Shown in pieces: positions 9,072-17,856 of a DNA stretch of 64,000 nucleotides; the stretch's first letter is position 1, and each line of letters begins with the position of its first letter. The stretch comes from Aquihabitans sp. G128 (GTDB lineage Bacteria > Actinomycetota > Acidimicrobiia > Acidimicrobiales > Iamiaceae): the NCBI RefSeq assembly GCF_019048865.1, contig NZ_CP077604.1, forward strand, positions 1,054,001-1,118,000, given 5' to 3'. A program made the position numbers and the translations under genes. The notes beneath the pieces were generated by a model that ran no database searches, was not told where the DNA came from, and was given only the letters and a program-made list of their open reading frames with translations.

Positions 9072-11348
9072 ATGGCCGTGACCGCATCCACCCCGATCGA
9101 GCTCGTCGAAGCGGTGTACGCCAAGCTCGCCGACCGCGTGGCCACGGGCCGCGAGCGCCTCGGCAAGCCGCTCACCCTCACCGAGAAGATCCTGGTCAAC
9201 CACCTGCGCGACGCGCAGGACGGCGGCCTCGAGCGGGGCGTCAGCTACACCGACTTCGACCCGGACCGCGTGGCCATGCAGGACGCCACCGCCCAGATGG
9301 CCCTGCTGCAGTTCATGACCGCCGGCCTGCCGGAGGTCGCGGTGCCGTCCACGGTGCACTGCGATCACCTGATCCAGGCCAAGGTCGGCGCCCAGATCGA
9401 CCTCGGCGTGGCCATCGACACCAACGCCGAGGTCTACGACTTCCTCGAGAGCGTGTCGGCCAAGTACGGCATCGGCTTCTGGAAGCCGGGCTCGGGGATC
9501 ATCCACCAGGTCGTGCTCGAGCAGTACGCCTTCCCGGGCGGGATGATGATCGGCACCGACAGCCACACCCCGAACGCCGGCGGCCTCGGCATGGTGGCCA
9601 TCGGCGTGGGCGGCGCCGACGCCGTCGACGTGATGACCGGCTACCCGTTCAACGTGCGCTTCCCCAAGGTCATCGGCGTGCACCTGACCGGCCAGCTCTC
9701 GGGCTGGAGCTCGGCCAAGGACGTCATCCTCGAGGTGGCCCGCATCCTCACCGTGAAGGGCGGCACCGGCGCCATCGTCGAGTACTTCGGCCCCGGCGCC
9801 GAGACCATCTCCTGCACCGGCAAGGCCACCATCTGCAACATGGGCGCCGAGATCGGGGCCACCACCTCGGTCTTCGCCTACGACGACACCATGGACGCCT
9901 ACCTGCGGGCCACCCGCCGCGAGGCCATCGCCGACGCCGCCAAGGGCGCCGCCGCCGACCTGCGCCCGGACCCCGAGGTCTACGCCGACCCGGCCAGCTA
10001 CTACGACCAGGTCATCGAGATCGACCTGGACGCCCTGGCGCCCCTGATCAACGGCCCCCACTCCCCCGACTACGCCCACAAGGTCTCCGAGATCGGCGCC
10101 ACCGCCACCGAGAAGGACTGGCCGCTGGAGATCAGCGCCACCCTCATCGGCTCGTGCACCAACTCGTCCTACGAGGACATCACCCGGGCCGCCTCCATCG
10201 CCCGCCAGGCCTCGGCCAAGGGCCTCAAGGCCAAGACCAAGCTGCTCATCACCCCCGGCTCGGAGCAGGTCCGCGCCACGATCGAGCGCGACGGCCTCCT
10301 GGCCGACCTCGAGGCCATCGGCGGCGAGGTGCTGGCCAACGCCTGCGGCCCCTGCATCGGCCAGTGGTCCCGGCCCGACATGGACCCCGGCACGGTCAAC
10401 ACGATCGTCAACTCCTACAACCGCAACTTCCCGAAGCGCAACGACGGCTCGGCCAACACGCTGAGCTTCGTGACCTCGCCGGACACGGTCATCGCCATGG
10501 CGCTCGCCGGCCGGCTCGACTTCAACCCGGTCACCGACACCCTGACCACCGAGGACGGTGAGGAGGTGCTGCTCGACGAGCCCGTCGGCATCACCCTCCC
10601 GGAGGCCGGCTTCGACCCGGGCGAGGACACGTTCGTGGCCCCGCCCGCCGAGCGGTCCGACGTCGACGTCGTGGTGTCGCCCACCTCGGACCGCCTCCAG
10701 CTGCTCGAGCCCTTCCCGGCCTGGGACGGCAACGACTTCGTCGAGCTCCCGCTGCTGCTCAAGGCCTACGGAAAGTGCACCACCGACCACATCTCCATGG
10801 CCGGCAAGTGGCTGAAGTACCGGGGCCACCTCGAGAACATCTCCGGCAACCTCTTCGCCGGCGTGATCAACGCCTTCACCGAGGCCGACGGGACCGGCAA
10901 GGACCCCATCGACGGCGAGACCCGCACGTACCCCGACATCGCCAAGCACCTCCACGAGGCCGGCGTCTCCTGGGTCGCCGTCGGCGACGAGAACTACGGC
11001 GAGGGGTCGTCGCGCGAGCACGCCGCCATGGAGCCCCGCTTCCGGGGCGCCAAGGTCATCCTCGTCCGGAGCTTCGCCCGCATCCACGAGACCAACCTCA
11101 AGAAGCAGGGCGTGCTGCCGCTGACCTTCGCCGACCCGAGCGTGTACGACCAGATCGAGGAGGACGACAAGCTGTCGTTCCTCGGCCTCGCCGACCTGGA
11201 ACCCGGCAAGCCGGTGTACTGCGAGATCGTGAAGCCCGACGGCACCAAGGTCGCCTTCGAGGGGCTGCACACCATGAACGACGAGCAGATCGGCTGGTTC
11301 CGCGCCGGCGGCGCCCTGAACATCATCCGGGCCCGGGCGGCCCACTGA
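9072..11348 (+). CDS. acn: Aconitate hydratase, mitochondrial type
   Basis: This 758-aa enzyme interconverts citrate and isocitrate in the TCA cycle using a [4Fe-4S] cluster. Cluster ligands are visible in [11 protein letters not shown] (one Cys) and [10 protein letters not shown] (two Cys). The substrate-binding [12 protein letters not shown] motif lies near residue 160, and the C-terminal swivel domain has [15 protein letters not shown]. Its length and motifs match the mitochondrial-like family rather than the roughly 900-aa AcnA/IRP1 type common in other actinobacteria. ATG 9072 follows a GAGGTGAG site. The stop overlaps the start of the next gene by one base, so the two are probably co-translated. 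The divergent GntR regulator may control it. Citrate synthase lies 6.5 kb downstream. Confidence 0.97.
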   Translation: MAVTASTPIELVEAVYAKLADRVATGRERLGKPLTLTEKILVNHLRDAQDGGLERGVSYTDFDPDRVAMQDATAQMALLQFMTAGLPEVAVPSTVHCDHLIQAKVGAQIDLGVAIDTNAEVYDFLESVSAKYGIGFWKPGSGIIHQVVLEQYAFPGGMMIGTDSHTPNAGGLGMVAIGVGGADAVDVMTGYPFNVRFPKVIGVHLTGQLSGWSSAKDVILEVARILTVKGGTGAIVEYFGPGAETISCTGKATICNMGAEIGATTSVFAYDDTMDAYLRATRREAIADAAKGAAADLRPDPEVYADPASYYDQVIEIDLDALAPLINGPHSPDYAHKVSEIGATATEKDWPLEISATLIGSCTNSSYEDITRAASIARQASAKGLKAKTKLLITPGSEQVRATIERDGLLADLEAIGGEVLANACGPCIGQWSRPDMDPGTVNTIVNSYNRNFPKRNDGSANTLSFVTSPDTVIAMALAGRLDFNPVTDTLTTEDGEEVLLDEPVGITLPEAGFDPGEDTFVAPPAERSDVDVVVSPTSDRLQLLEPFPAWDGNDFVELPLLLKAYGKCTTDHISMAGKWLKYRGHLENISGNLFAGVINAFTEADGTGKDPIDGETRTYPDIAKHLHEAGVSWVAVGDENYGEGSSREHAAMEPRFRGAKVILVRSFARIHETNLKKQGVLPLTFADPSVYDQIEEDDKLSFLGLADLEPGKPVYCEIVKPDGTKVAFEGLHTMNDEQIGWFRAGGALNIIRARAAH

Positions 11349-11872
11349 TGGCGGGCAAGCGCAACCCCTCGTCGTCCTCGGCCACCGCCGCGCCGGCGGC
11401 GGCCGACGGCACCACGCCGGTCGACCCGAACGTGGCGCTCTTCGCGTCGTACATGAAGGCCGACGCCCAGAAGGAGCGCGACGCCAAGAAGGCGGCCCGC
11501 GAGGCGCGGCAGGAGGCCGAGGCGGCCCAGCAGCTCGTGGCGGCCAAGGACGCCGCCGCCGCCGAGGTCAAGCGCCTCCGCAGCCACGAGGGCGTGAGCG
11601 CCGAGGAGCGCGCTGCGGCCGACGCGGCCTACAAGGCGGCCCTCGCTGCCGTCGTGGCCGCCGAGACCGGCGCCGCCCCCGCCTGGGCGCCCCCGCCGCC
11701 CGAGCCGGAGCCCGAAGCCGCTGCCGACACCGACGCGGCCGAGACCGATGCGGCCGACGAGGCGGAGCCGTCCAGCGACGCCGACGGCGAGGCCGACCCC
11801 CAGGCCCCCAGCGACGAGCCGGTGGCCCATGCCGAGGCGCCCGCCGAGGGCGACCCGGCCACCGACGCCTAG
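11348..11872 (+). CDS. Hypothetical coiled-coil, acidic-tailed protein
   Basis: The 174-aa product has a short Ser/Ala-rich start, a predicted helix rich in Ala/Lys/Glu/Arg (about residues 35-100, with EAEAAQQLVAAKDAAAAEVKR) likely to form a coiled coil, then a Pro/Glu/Asp/Ala-rich tail (about 115-174). No signal peptide or known domain is evident. Its ATG overlaps the aconitase TGA (TGATG), pointing to translational coupling. A structural or partner role near the aconitase operon is possible, but I do not recognise the family. Confidence 0.7.
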   Translation: MAGKRNPSSSSATAAPAAADGTTPVDPNVALFASYMKADAQKERDAKKAAREARQEAEAAQQLVAAKDAAAAEVKRLRSHEGVSAEERAAADAAYKAALAAVVAAETGAAPAWAPPPPEPEPEAAADTDAAETDAADEAEPSSDADGEADPQAPSDEPVAHAEAPAEGDPATDA

Positions 11873-11942
11873 CCTCCGGGGTGCTCCTGCGCCGCGTGGC
11901 GCGGTCGCTAGGTTCCGGGCCTCGGCGGCCGATGGAGGACCC

Positions 11943-12557
11943 ATGCCCACACGACGGACCACGCGGATCGGCCTCCTGGTCGCGCTCCCCCTGCTGCTCG
12001 GCGCCTGCGGGGTGTCGACCCGCGACGGCGGCGCCGCCGCGTCGGCACCGCTGGGCGGGTCCGGCTCGGCTGCGCCCGCCACCACCTCGACGGCACCCGC
12101 GCCGGACGGCGGGACCACCGGCCCCACGTCCACCACCGTCGAGCGCGGCCTCAACCCCACCCAGCGCCAGATGGCCGCCACGATGACCAAGACCTACACC
12201 GACCTCGGCCTCGACCCCGATGACGCCCGGTGCCTCGGCGAGGCCATCGCCCGCGACTACGGCGACGTCGACCAGGCGAAGGTCCTCGACCTCATCTCCT
12301 CCTGCGGCATCAGCACCTCGGACCTGGCACGGATCGCCGGCGAGATGGGCGCCACCACCCCCGCCGACGGGGCCAAGGCCGGCCTCACCGCCTCGCTCGA
12401 GAGCCAGGGGCTGTCGGAGGAGGACGCCACGTGCGTCGCCGACGCCTTCGTCGCCGAGCACGGCGTCGACATCACCGCCGCGCAGGATCCGGCCGTCGTG
12501 AAGGACCTGCTCGAGGGGTGCGACGTCGACCCGTCGGACCTCCGGCCCGGTGGCTGA
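11943..12557 (+). CDS. Lipoprotein with two copies of an unrecognised Cys-pair helical domain
   Basis: The 204-aa protein begins with a lipoprotein signal peptide (LLLGAC, lipidated Cys22) and a Ser/Thr/Pro/Gly-rich linker to about residue 65. Two related segments follow: about 80-130, with Cys97 and Cys121, and about 145-200, with Cys164 and Cys193. Each has the pattern L..GL...DA.C(L/V)(G/A)(E/D)...(D)...C, ending in a short Asp/Ser-Asp-Leu turn. The next gene carries a third copy. The paired cysteines suggest disulfides on the outer face of the membrane. ATG 11943 follows GGAGG by 4-5 nt. Function unknown. Confidence 0.82.
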   Translation: MPTRRTTRIGLLVALPLLLGACGVSTRDGGAAASAPLGGSGSAAPATTSTAPAPDGGTTGPTSTTVERGLNPTQRQMAATMTKTYTDLGLDPDDARCLGEAIARDYGDVDQAKVLDLISSCGISTSDLARIAGEMGATTPADGAKAGLTASLESQGLSEEDATCVADAFVAEHGVDITAAQDPAVVKDLLEGCDVDPSDLRPGG

Positions 12558-12638
12558 CGTCCCGGCACACCCCCGTCGACCTCGCCCATCGGGGCCATCG
12601 CGCCGACCTCGCTCCCTGGCGGGGCTTAGGCTGACCCC

Positions 12639-13106
12639 GTGACCAAGTCCGGACGAATCCCCCACCTGCTCGCCGCCTGCGCCCTGGCCCTGGTCGTCGC
12701 CGGCTGCGGCGTCGACGCCAAGGACAGCAACGTCAGCAGCAACACCACGCTGCCGAAGGTCGACCTCCCCACCACCACGGTCGACAAGGGCACCGACACC
12801 ACCGAGGCGCCGGACGACACCACGACCACCGCGCCCGAGGACGAGACCACCACCACCGCCGACAAGGGCAGCGACTCCACGGTGACCATCCCCTCCGGCA
12901 TGGAGGAGACGTTCAAGACCCAGCTCGAGTCCGGCTTCAAGGCCGCCGGCCTCACCGACGAGCAGGCCAAGTGCCTCGCCGACTCCTACGTCAAGGAGTT
13001 CGGCACCGACGTCGGCTCGTCGAGCGACTACACCAAGATGCTCGACCTGTTCACCAGCTGCGGCGTGTCCCCCTCGGACCTCGGCGGCTTGGGCGGCGGC
13101 AACTAG
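12639..13106 (+). CDS. Paralogous lipoprotein with one copy of the same Cys-pair domain
   Basis: The 155-aa protein has a lipoprotein signal (LVVAGC, Cys23), a long Thr/Asp-rich linker (about residues 40-85, with several TTTT runs) and one domain (about 95-148) with Cys112 and Cys141, ending CGVSPSDL. It aligns by eye with both domains of the preceding lipoprotein (compare CGISTSDL), so the pair probably arose by duplication. The start is GTG 12639. Its TAG stop shares the four bases CTAG with the stop of the convergent HAD-acyltransferase gene. Role unknown; probably surface-anchored. Confidence 0.8.
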   Translation: MTKSGRIPHLLAACALALVVAGCGVDAKDSNVSSNTTLPKVDLPTTTVDKGTDTTEAPDDTTTTAPEDETTTTADKGSDSTVTIPSGMEETFKTQLESGFKAAGLTDEQAKCLADSYVKEFGTDVGSSSDYTKMLDLFTSCGVSPSDLGGLGGGN

Positions 13107-14521
13107 TCCCGACCGGGGCGGCGGTCGACCTCGGCATCGGGGTCGCCCTTGTAGCTGGCGGGCAGCGACCGGGCCAGCTCCTCCGGGGTCGGTTCCCGCC
13201 GCTCGCGCGCCTCGGCCGGCAGCAGGTCCACCAGGGCGTCCATGATCCGAGTGGTGTCGGCGTCGGCGCTGCGGTAGCGCAGGTCGACCGGGTGGCCCAC
13301 GCGGGCCCGGACCGTGGGCGGGTGGCCGATGGCGAACACGTCCGGTGTGCGGGCGTTGCGCGGCCAGACCTTCTCGGTGCCCCACAGGCCGATCGGGATG
13401 ATCGGCGCCCGGGTCTCGGCGGCCAGCTTGGCGGCGCCCCAACGGCCCTTGAGCTCCGGATCGAAGAACGCCCGCCCGCGCGGGATGGTCCCCTGGGGCA
13501 TGAGGGCCACCACCTCGCCGGCCCGCAGCGCCTCGGCTGCGGCGGCCAGCGGCTCGTCGGAGCCCGAGCCCCGCTCCACCCGGATGCCGCCCAGGGCGGC
13601 GGTGATCTGGCCGACCACCGGAGCGTCGAAGACCTCCTTCTTCCCCAGGAAGCGGACGGGCCGGCCCACCCGGGCCATGACCATGCCGATGGCGAGCGGG
13701 TCGAAGTACGAGCGGTGGTTGCCGACGATGATGGCCGGGCCCTCGGCGGGGATGCGCTCGACGCCCTCGATGTCGAAGCGGACCCACGGGAACAGCTCGG
13801 GGCGGGCGAGCATCTGGATGGCCCGCTGCGGCTCGAGCCCGGCGAACTTCGGGACGCCGGCGGGCACGTCGAAGAACTGGCTGGGCCACCGGCGCAGCGC
13901 CGCCACGATCCGCAGCCGGGGGTCGGGGTTGACCGCGGTCGGGAACTTCACCGCGGAGAGCAGCGGGAGGTCGTAGATGGAGTCGGAGTAGGCGTAGCTC
14001 TTGGCCACGTCGACGCCGTTGCGCTTGGCCCACTCGCGCACCGCCGCGAGCTTGCCGGGGCCCCACACGAAGAACCCGTCGACCGAGCCGTCGTAGCGAC
14101 CGGCGTCCTCGCCGTACCGGGTGGCCAGCACGTCGTCGACGCCCAGGGCGTCGGCCAGGGGCTTCACCAGGTCGTACGGCGACGTGGTGGCCATGACCAC
14201 CTTGCGCCCCTCGGCGTGGTGCTTGGCGATGAGCGCCTTGGCGAACCCCGGCACCTCGTCGACCAGGCGGTCGGCGGCCAGCCGCCCGGCCTCCTGGACC
14301 AGCGAGCGGTCCCAGCCCGCCGCCGCCCGGGCCATCTGGCGGGTCACCAGCATGCTGGGCAGGGTCTCGCCCACCACGTCGAAGAACTTGAACACCAGGC
14401 CCTCGCCGGGGATGGACCGGTCCGGCAGGACGCCGACCCGCTTGAGCATGGTCGAGAACATGGGCCCGCTCGCCCCGGTGAGGAGCGTCCGGTCGAGATC
14501 GAAGAAGGCGGCGTCGGTCAC
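13103..14521 (-). CDS. HAD-IB hydrolase fused to a 1-acylglycerol-3-phosphate acyltransferase-type domain
   Basis: The 472-aa protein opens with a HAD-superfamily IB phosphatase domain (motif FFDLDRTLL near the N-terminus, motif III/IV region SYAYSDSIYDLPLL) to about residue 230. A PlsC-type acyltransferase follows, with the HX4D box NHRSYFDP and the block LMPQGTIPRG. It probably makes or remodels phospholipids at the inner face of the membrane, the phosphatase removing a phosphate and the acyltransferase adding an acyl chain. Such fusions are known in actinobacteria. GTG at 14521 is the likely start because DAAFFDLDRT follows at once; the frame is open further upstream without similarity. 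The C-terminus is charged. Confidence 0.88.
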   Translation of the reverse strand: MTDAAFFDLDRTLLTGASGPMFSTMLKRVGVLPDRSIPGEGLVFKFFDVVGETLPSMLVTRQMARAAAGWDRSLVQEAGRLAADRLVDEVPGFAKALIAKHHAEGRKVVMATTSPYDLVKPLADALGVDDVLATRYGEDAGRYDGSVDGFFVWGPGKLAAVREWAKRNGVDVAKSYAYSDSIYDLPLLSAVKFPTAVNPDPRLRIVAALRRWPSQFFDVPAGVPKFAGLEPQRAIQMLARPELFPWVRFDIEGVERIPAEGPAIIVGNHRSYFDPLAIGMVMARVGRPVRFLGKKEVFDAPVVGQITAALGGIRVERGSGSDEPLAAAAEALRAGEVVALMPQGTIPRGRAFFDPELKGRWGAAKLAAETRAPIIPIGLWGTEKVWPRNARTPDVFAIGHPPTVRARVGHPVDLRYRSADADTTRIMDALVDLLPAEARERREPTPEELARSLPASYKGDPDAEVDRRPGRD

Positions 14522-14591
14522 CGGACCGACACTACGGGGACCGCCGGAGCGAGGCTGGCCGAGCCGTGCCCGGGTCCGGTCCCGCACTTTT

Positions 14592-14604
14592 TGACGGGTC
14601 GTCA
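14592..14604. promoter_or_regulatory. Palindrome TGACG-GGT-CGTCA upstream of the 370-aa protein
   Basis: A perfect 5-bp inverted repeat with a 3-nt spacer lies 44 bp before the start at 14649, in the divergent gap with the HAD-acyltransferase gene. The same half-sites with spacer AGG occur at 35258-35270, 42 bp before the sulfatase start. The size and symmetry fit a repressor operator, for example of the TetR family; this is inference. Confidence 0.5.
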
Positions 14605-14648
14605 GATCCGGGGCACGCTGCCGATCCGACCCACCCCCGGAGGCTGCC

Positions 14649-15761
14649 GTGCCGCACCCGCTCGATGAGTTCCCGATCCACCAAGCTCCCCTCTCCATGG
14701 CCGAGGTGGTCACGTCCGACCGCAACGCGTACGACCGCTACTACTTCAACGCCCACGGCCGCACCGGTGACCCCTTCGCCCTGTTCGGCATCGGCTACTA
14801 CCCGAACCTCGGCGTGGTCGACGGGTACGTCACGGTCCGCACCGGCGACCGGCAGCTCACCGTCCGGGCCTCCGACGCCCTGGACCTCCAGGACCGCCTC
14901 AACCCCGAGGTCGGCCCGTTCAAGATCGAGGTGATCGAACCGCTCCAGGAGCTGCGGTTCACCTGCACGGCCGACGACCACGGCGTGGGCTTCGACCTGC
15001 ACTGGCGGGGCTCGTTCCCCGCCGTCGACGAGGTGCCGCACCTCTGGAAGACCAACGGCACCGTGGTGCTCGACGCCCAGCGCTTCGCCCAGGTGGGCAC
15101 GTGGGAGGGCGAGCTGCGGGTCGACGGCACCACCCACGCCGTCACGCCCGGCACCTGGCTCGGCACGCGAGACCGCTCGTGGGGCATCCGCCCCGTGGGC
15201 GAGCCCGCCGGCCCCGGCCGCGCCGCCGCCGAGCCCATCGAGGGCTTCTGGTGGAACTACGTCCCGCTGCGCTTCGACGAGTTCGCCCTCGTGGTCATCG
15301 TGCAGGAGGACCCCGACGGGCACCGCGTGCTCAACGACGCCGTGCGCATCTGGCCGGCCGAGTCGGGCAAGCGCCCGGAGCAGCTGGGCTGGCCCCGCAT
15401 CGACGTGCACTACACCTCCGGCACCCGCATCCCCGAGGGCGCGACCATCCACCTCACCGAGCCCGACGGCACGCCGCTCACCCTCGAGATCGAGTGCAAG
15501 GGCTACGTCGCGCTCAACGCCGGGACCGGCTACGGCGGCGACTCGTGGACCCACGGCGGCTGGAAGGGCCGCGACTGGATCGAGGGGGTCGACATCGACC
15601 TCACCGACCCGGGCGTGGCCGCCATGGTCCCGTTCGGCCTGCTCGACCACGTGGCCCGCGCCACGATCGACGGCAAGGAGGGCTGGGGCCTCTTCGAGCT
15701 CGGCACCTTCGGCCGCCACGACCCCTCGGGCTTCGCCGACTACGGCTCCGTGGCGCCGTAG
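14649..15761 (+). CDS. Conserved protein of unknown function, possibly lipocalin/CrtC-like fold
   Basis: The 370-aa protein has no signal peptide and no membrane segment. It is rich in Trp, Tyr and Gly in beta-strand-like patterns, with blocks such as FGIGYYPNLGVVDGY, GTRDRSWGIRPVG and GFWWNYVPLRFDEF. The two-part layout resembles hydroxyneurosporene-dehydratase (CrtC)/AttH-type beta-barrels that bind hydrophobic compounds, but this is a pattern impression rather than a proven relation. The GTG at 14649 follows GGAGG. A TGACG-N3-CGTCA palindrome 44 bp upstream is shared with the sulfatase gene at 35313, so the two may be co-regulated in breakdown or modification of a lipid or steroid-like substrate. 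Confidence 0.75.
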   Translation: MPHPLDEFPIHQAPLSMAEVVTSDRNAYDRYYFNAHGRTGDPFALFGIGYYPNLGVVDGYVTVRTGDRQLTVRASDALDLQDRLNPEVGPFKIEVIEPLQELRFTCTADDHGVGFDLHWRGSFPAVDEVPHLWKTNGTVVLDAQRFAQVGTWEGELRVDGTTHAVTPGTWLGTRDRSWGIRPVGEPAGPGRAAAEPIEGFWWNYVPLRFDEFALVVIVQEDPDGHRVLNDAVRIWPAESGKRPEQLGWPRIDVHYTSGTRIPEGATIHLTEPDGTPLTLEIECKGYVALNAGTGYGGDSWTHGGWKGRDWIEGVDIDLTDPGVAAMVPFGLLDHVARATIDGKEGWGLFELGTFGRHDPSGFADYGSVAP

Positions 15762-15768
15762 GGCACCG

Positions 15769-16497
15769 CTACGCGAAGACCGCGACCAGGGTGACCACGG
15801 CGGTCACGGCCAGCAGGCCCAGCACCACGCGGGCGAACTGGTCGCGGTCGATGCGGTAGGCGAGGCGGTGGCCCACGCGGTCGCCCACCAGCAGGACCGG
15901 GATCGACGCCGCCGCAGACCACCACCCGGTGGCCGTGGTGGCGCCCGACACCAAGATCAGGGGGATGGCCGCCAGGTCGCAGGTCGCGAAGAAGGCGGTG
16001 GTGGTGGCGCGGAAGCGGTGCTGCTCGGTGCCGGTCGCCTGCAGCAGCACGATGACCGGGGGTCCCCCGGTGCCCAGGCTCCCGTTGAGCAGGCCCGACA
16101 GCACGCCCGCCGCCACCTGCGTGCGGGGGGCGGTCGATGCCCGCCGGTAGCCCCCGGCCAGCACCGCCACCATCGTCAGGACGACCACCGCGAGGGCCAC
16201 GCGCAGCGGGTCGTCGGGGAGCAGGCGCAGCCCGACGACACCGATCGGCAGCCCGAGGGCGGCGCCGAGCAGGAGGCGGCGCAGCTCGGGACGGTGGACC
16301 TGGGCCCGCAGCCCGTGGGCCATCTTCCCGCTCGACACCAGGCCGGCGAGCATGGCCACCGCCACCGCGTCCTTGGGCCCGACGACGAGCGACGCCAGGG
16401 GCACGCAGAGCAGCGCGAAGCCGAAGCCGGAGACCTGCTGGACCACCGTCGCCAGGAAGACCGCGCCGCACACCCCGGTCACCACCGCCCACGTCAC
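15769..16497 (-). CDS. TauE/SafE-family sulfite or organic-anion exporter
   Basis: The 242-aa protein is almost wholly hydrophobic with about seven to eight membrane segments. It shows the paired-repeat layout of the TauE/SafE family, including VVQQVSGFGFALLCVPL near the N-terminus and LLNGSLGTGGPPVIVLLQ in the middle, where each half carries a Gly-rich re-entrant motif. Members export sulfite, sulfoacetate or other small anions; the substrate here is not known. The start is GTG 16497. A C-loop hairpin pair (16578-16635) lies upstream on the same strand and could be its leader. The LysR gene is divergent. Confidence 0.85.
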   Translation of the reverse strand: MTWAVVTGVCGAVFLATVVQQVSGFGFALLCVPLASLVVGPKDAVAVAMLAGLVSSGKMAHGLRAQVHRPELRRLLLGAALGLPIGVVGLRLLPDDPLRVALAVVVLTMVAVLAGGYRRASTAPRTQVAAGVLSGLLNGSLGTGGPPVIVLLQATGTEQHRFRATTTAFFATCDLAAIPLILVSGATTATGWWSAAASIPVLLVGDRVGHRLAYRIDRDQFARVVLGLLAVTAVVTLVAVFA

Positions 16498-16567
16498 CCC
16501 CGCACGCTACGGGCGCCGCGCCCCGGGGACCGCACGGGATCGCCGCCGTCTGCGCCGGCGGCGGGGG

Positions 16568-16640
16568 CGAAAATGGAGAAGGACCGGCCAGGGGAGGCCG
16601 GTCCTTCATCGGTCTGATCGGCAGGGGAACCGATCGACCC
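16568..16640 (-). ncRNA. Candidate small RNA or leader with two C-loop hairpins
   Basis: Read on the minus strand, the first hairpin is GATCGG-TTCCCCTG-CCGATC (16635-16616). The second is a perfect 12-bp stem, GAAGGACCGGCC / GGCCGGTCCTTC, closing a TCCCCT loop (16607-16578), followed by TCTCCATTTTCG, a weak T-run. Two stems with CCCC loops recall the actinobacterial 6C small RNA, though this has four C rather than six. It lies 81 nt before the tauE start, so a leader or attenuator of tauE is the main alternative. Confidence 0.35.
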
Positions 16641-16720
16641 GTCGCTCGAGGCCCGGAGGGGGACCGGTCGCCTCGGCGGTCTTGATTGGCTCCACCCTCT
16701 CCCGATCGGTGCGATCTGTC

Positions 16721-16732
16721 CAACAGTTGTTG
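16721..16732. promoter_or_regulatory. Palindrome CAACAGTTGTTG upstream of the LysR gene
   Basis: A perfect 12-bp palindrome sits 25 bp before the LysR start in the divergent LysR/TauE gap. It is a plausible autoregulatory site for the LysR protein, although it lacks the typical T-N11-A spacing. Confidence 0.3.
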
Positions 16733-16757
16733 CCGATACCTGCCATCATGTCGGGCG

Positions 16758-17708
16758 ATGGACCTCCGCCAGCTCGCCGCCCTCACCGCCGTCGCCGACC
16801 ACCACAGCTTCTCGGCGGCCGCCCGGGCGCTGCACACCGTGCAGTCGAACGTGTCCACCCACGTCGCCCGCCTCGAGCGCGAGGTGGGCGCCACCCTGGT
16901 GCACCGGGCCAGCGGCCAGCTCACCGAGGCCGGGGAGATCGTGGTGAGCCGGGCCCGCCGGATCCAGGCCGAGCTCGACGCCCTCGTGGCCGACGTCGCC
17001 TCCTCGCTGGGCGAGATCTCCGGCCAGGTCCGGCTGGGCATCATCGGCACCACCGGCCGGTGGCTCCTGCCGCCGCTGCTCGCCGCCATGGCCGAGGCCC
17101 ACCCCAAGGTCAGCCTGGTCACCATCGACGCCACCACCACGTCGCTCATCCCGCAGCTGGCCACCGGGCGCCTCGACCTCGCCATCGTGAACCTCCCGGT
17201 CACCGACCCCGACGTCGCCGTCGACGAGCTCTTCGAGGAGGAGCACGTGGTGCTCGTGCCCGGCCAGCACCCGCTCGCGGCCCACGACCGCCTCTCGCTC
17301 GCCGACCTCGCCGGCACCCCCCTCCTGCTGGAGCCCCCGGGCACCGGCTTCCGAGACGACCTCGACGACGACGCCGCTCGCGTCGGCGTCACCCTGCAGC
17401 CCCAGGCCGAGGTCGACGGCATGCGCCTGCTGGCCTCGCTCGCCTACCAGGGCTACGGCGCCGCCATCCTCCCCGCCAGCGCCATCGTCGAGTGGACCGA
17501 CGGGACCTGGAAGACCATCCCGCTCGACGGCACGTCACACCGGGCCGTGGGGCTGGCCACGCCGCGCCGCGGCCGCCTCTCGGCCCCCGCCCGGGCCACC
17601 GTCGACCTCGTGCACCGCCTCGTGGCCACCCAGGTGCCGAGCCGCCAGGGCCTGCACGTCACCACCGCCGCGGCCGCCGACGATGGCGCGGGCGTGTCGC
17701 GCACGTGA
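16758..17708 (+). CDS. LysR-family transcriptional regulator
   Basis: The 316-aa protein has the N-terminal winged helix-turn-helix of LysR regulators (residues 1-60, MDLRQLAALTAVADHHSFSA and QSNVSTHVARLEREVG) and a periplasmic-binding-like effector domain (about 90-300, beginning QVRLGIIGTTGRWLLPPLL). It normally activates or represses a divergent target in response to a metabolite. Here the divergent gene is the TauE/SafE exporter, the likely target. ATG 16758 matches the usual family start; the in-frame extension upstream is not conserved-looking. The C-terminal 20 residues run beyond the standard domain. Confidence 0.92.
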   Translation: MDLRQLAALTAVADHHSFSAAARALHTVQSNVSTHVARLEREVGATLVHRASGQLTEAGEIVVSRARRIQAELDALVADVASSLGEISGQVRLGIIGTTGRWLLPPLLAAMAEAHPKVSLVTIDATTTSLIPQLATGRLDLAIVNLPVTDPDVAVDELFEEEHVVLVPGQHPLAAHDRLSLADLAGTPLLLEPPGTGFRDDLDDDAARVGVTLQPQAEVDGMRLLASLAYQGYGAAILPASAIVEWTDGTWKTIPLDGTSHRAVGLATPRRGRLSAPARATVDLVHRLVATQVPSRQGLHVTTAAAADDGAGVSRT

Positions 17709-17856
17709 ACCCTCACCTGCATCGACGGCCCTTCTCGGCCGGTCGGTGCGGGGGTGCCGGCCGGACCGGTACCATCCGAGGCGTGCGAGGTGCCGGCGAT
17801 CTCCGGTGACGACACGGACACCGCGCGCTGACGACGACGAGGAAAGAGCAGCAGAC

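Noticed and set aside
16578..16607. Terminator for a gene transcribed rightward
   Set aside because: The gap is between divergent genes, so nothing ends there in that direction, and the T-run lies on the minus-strand side.
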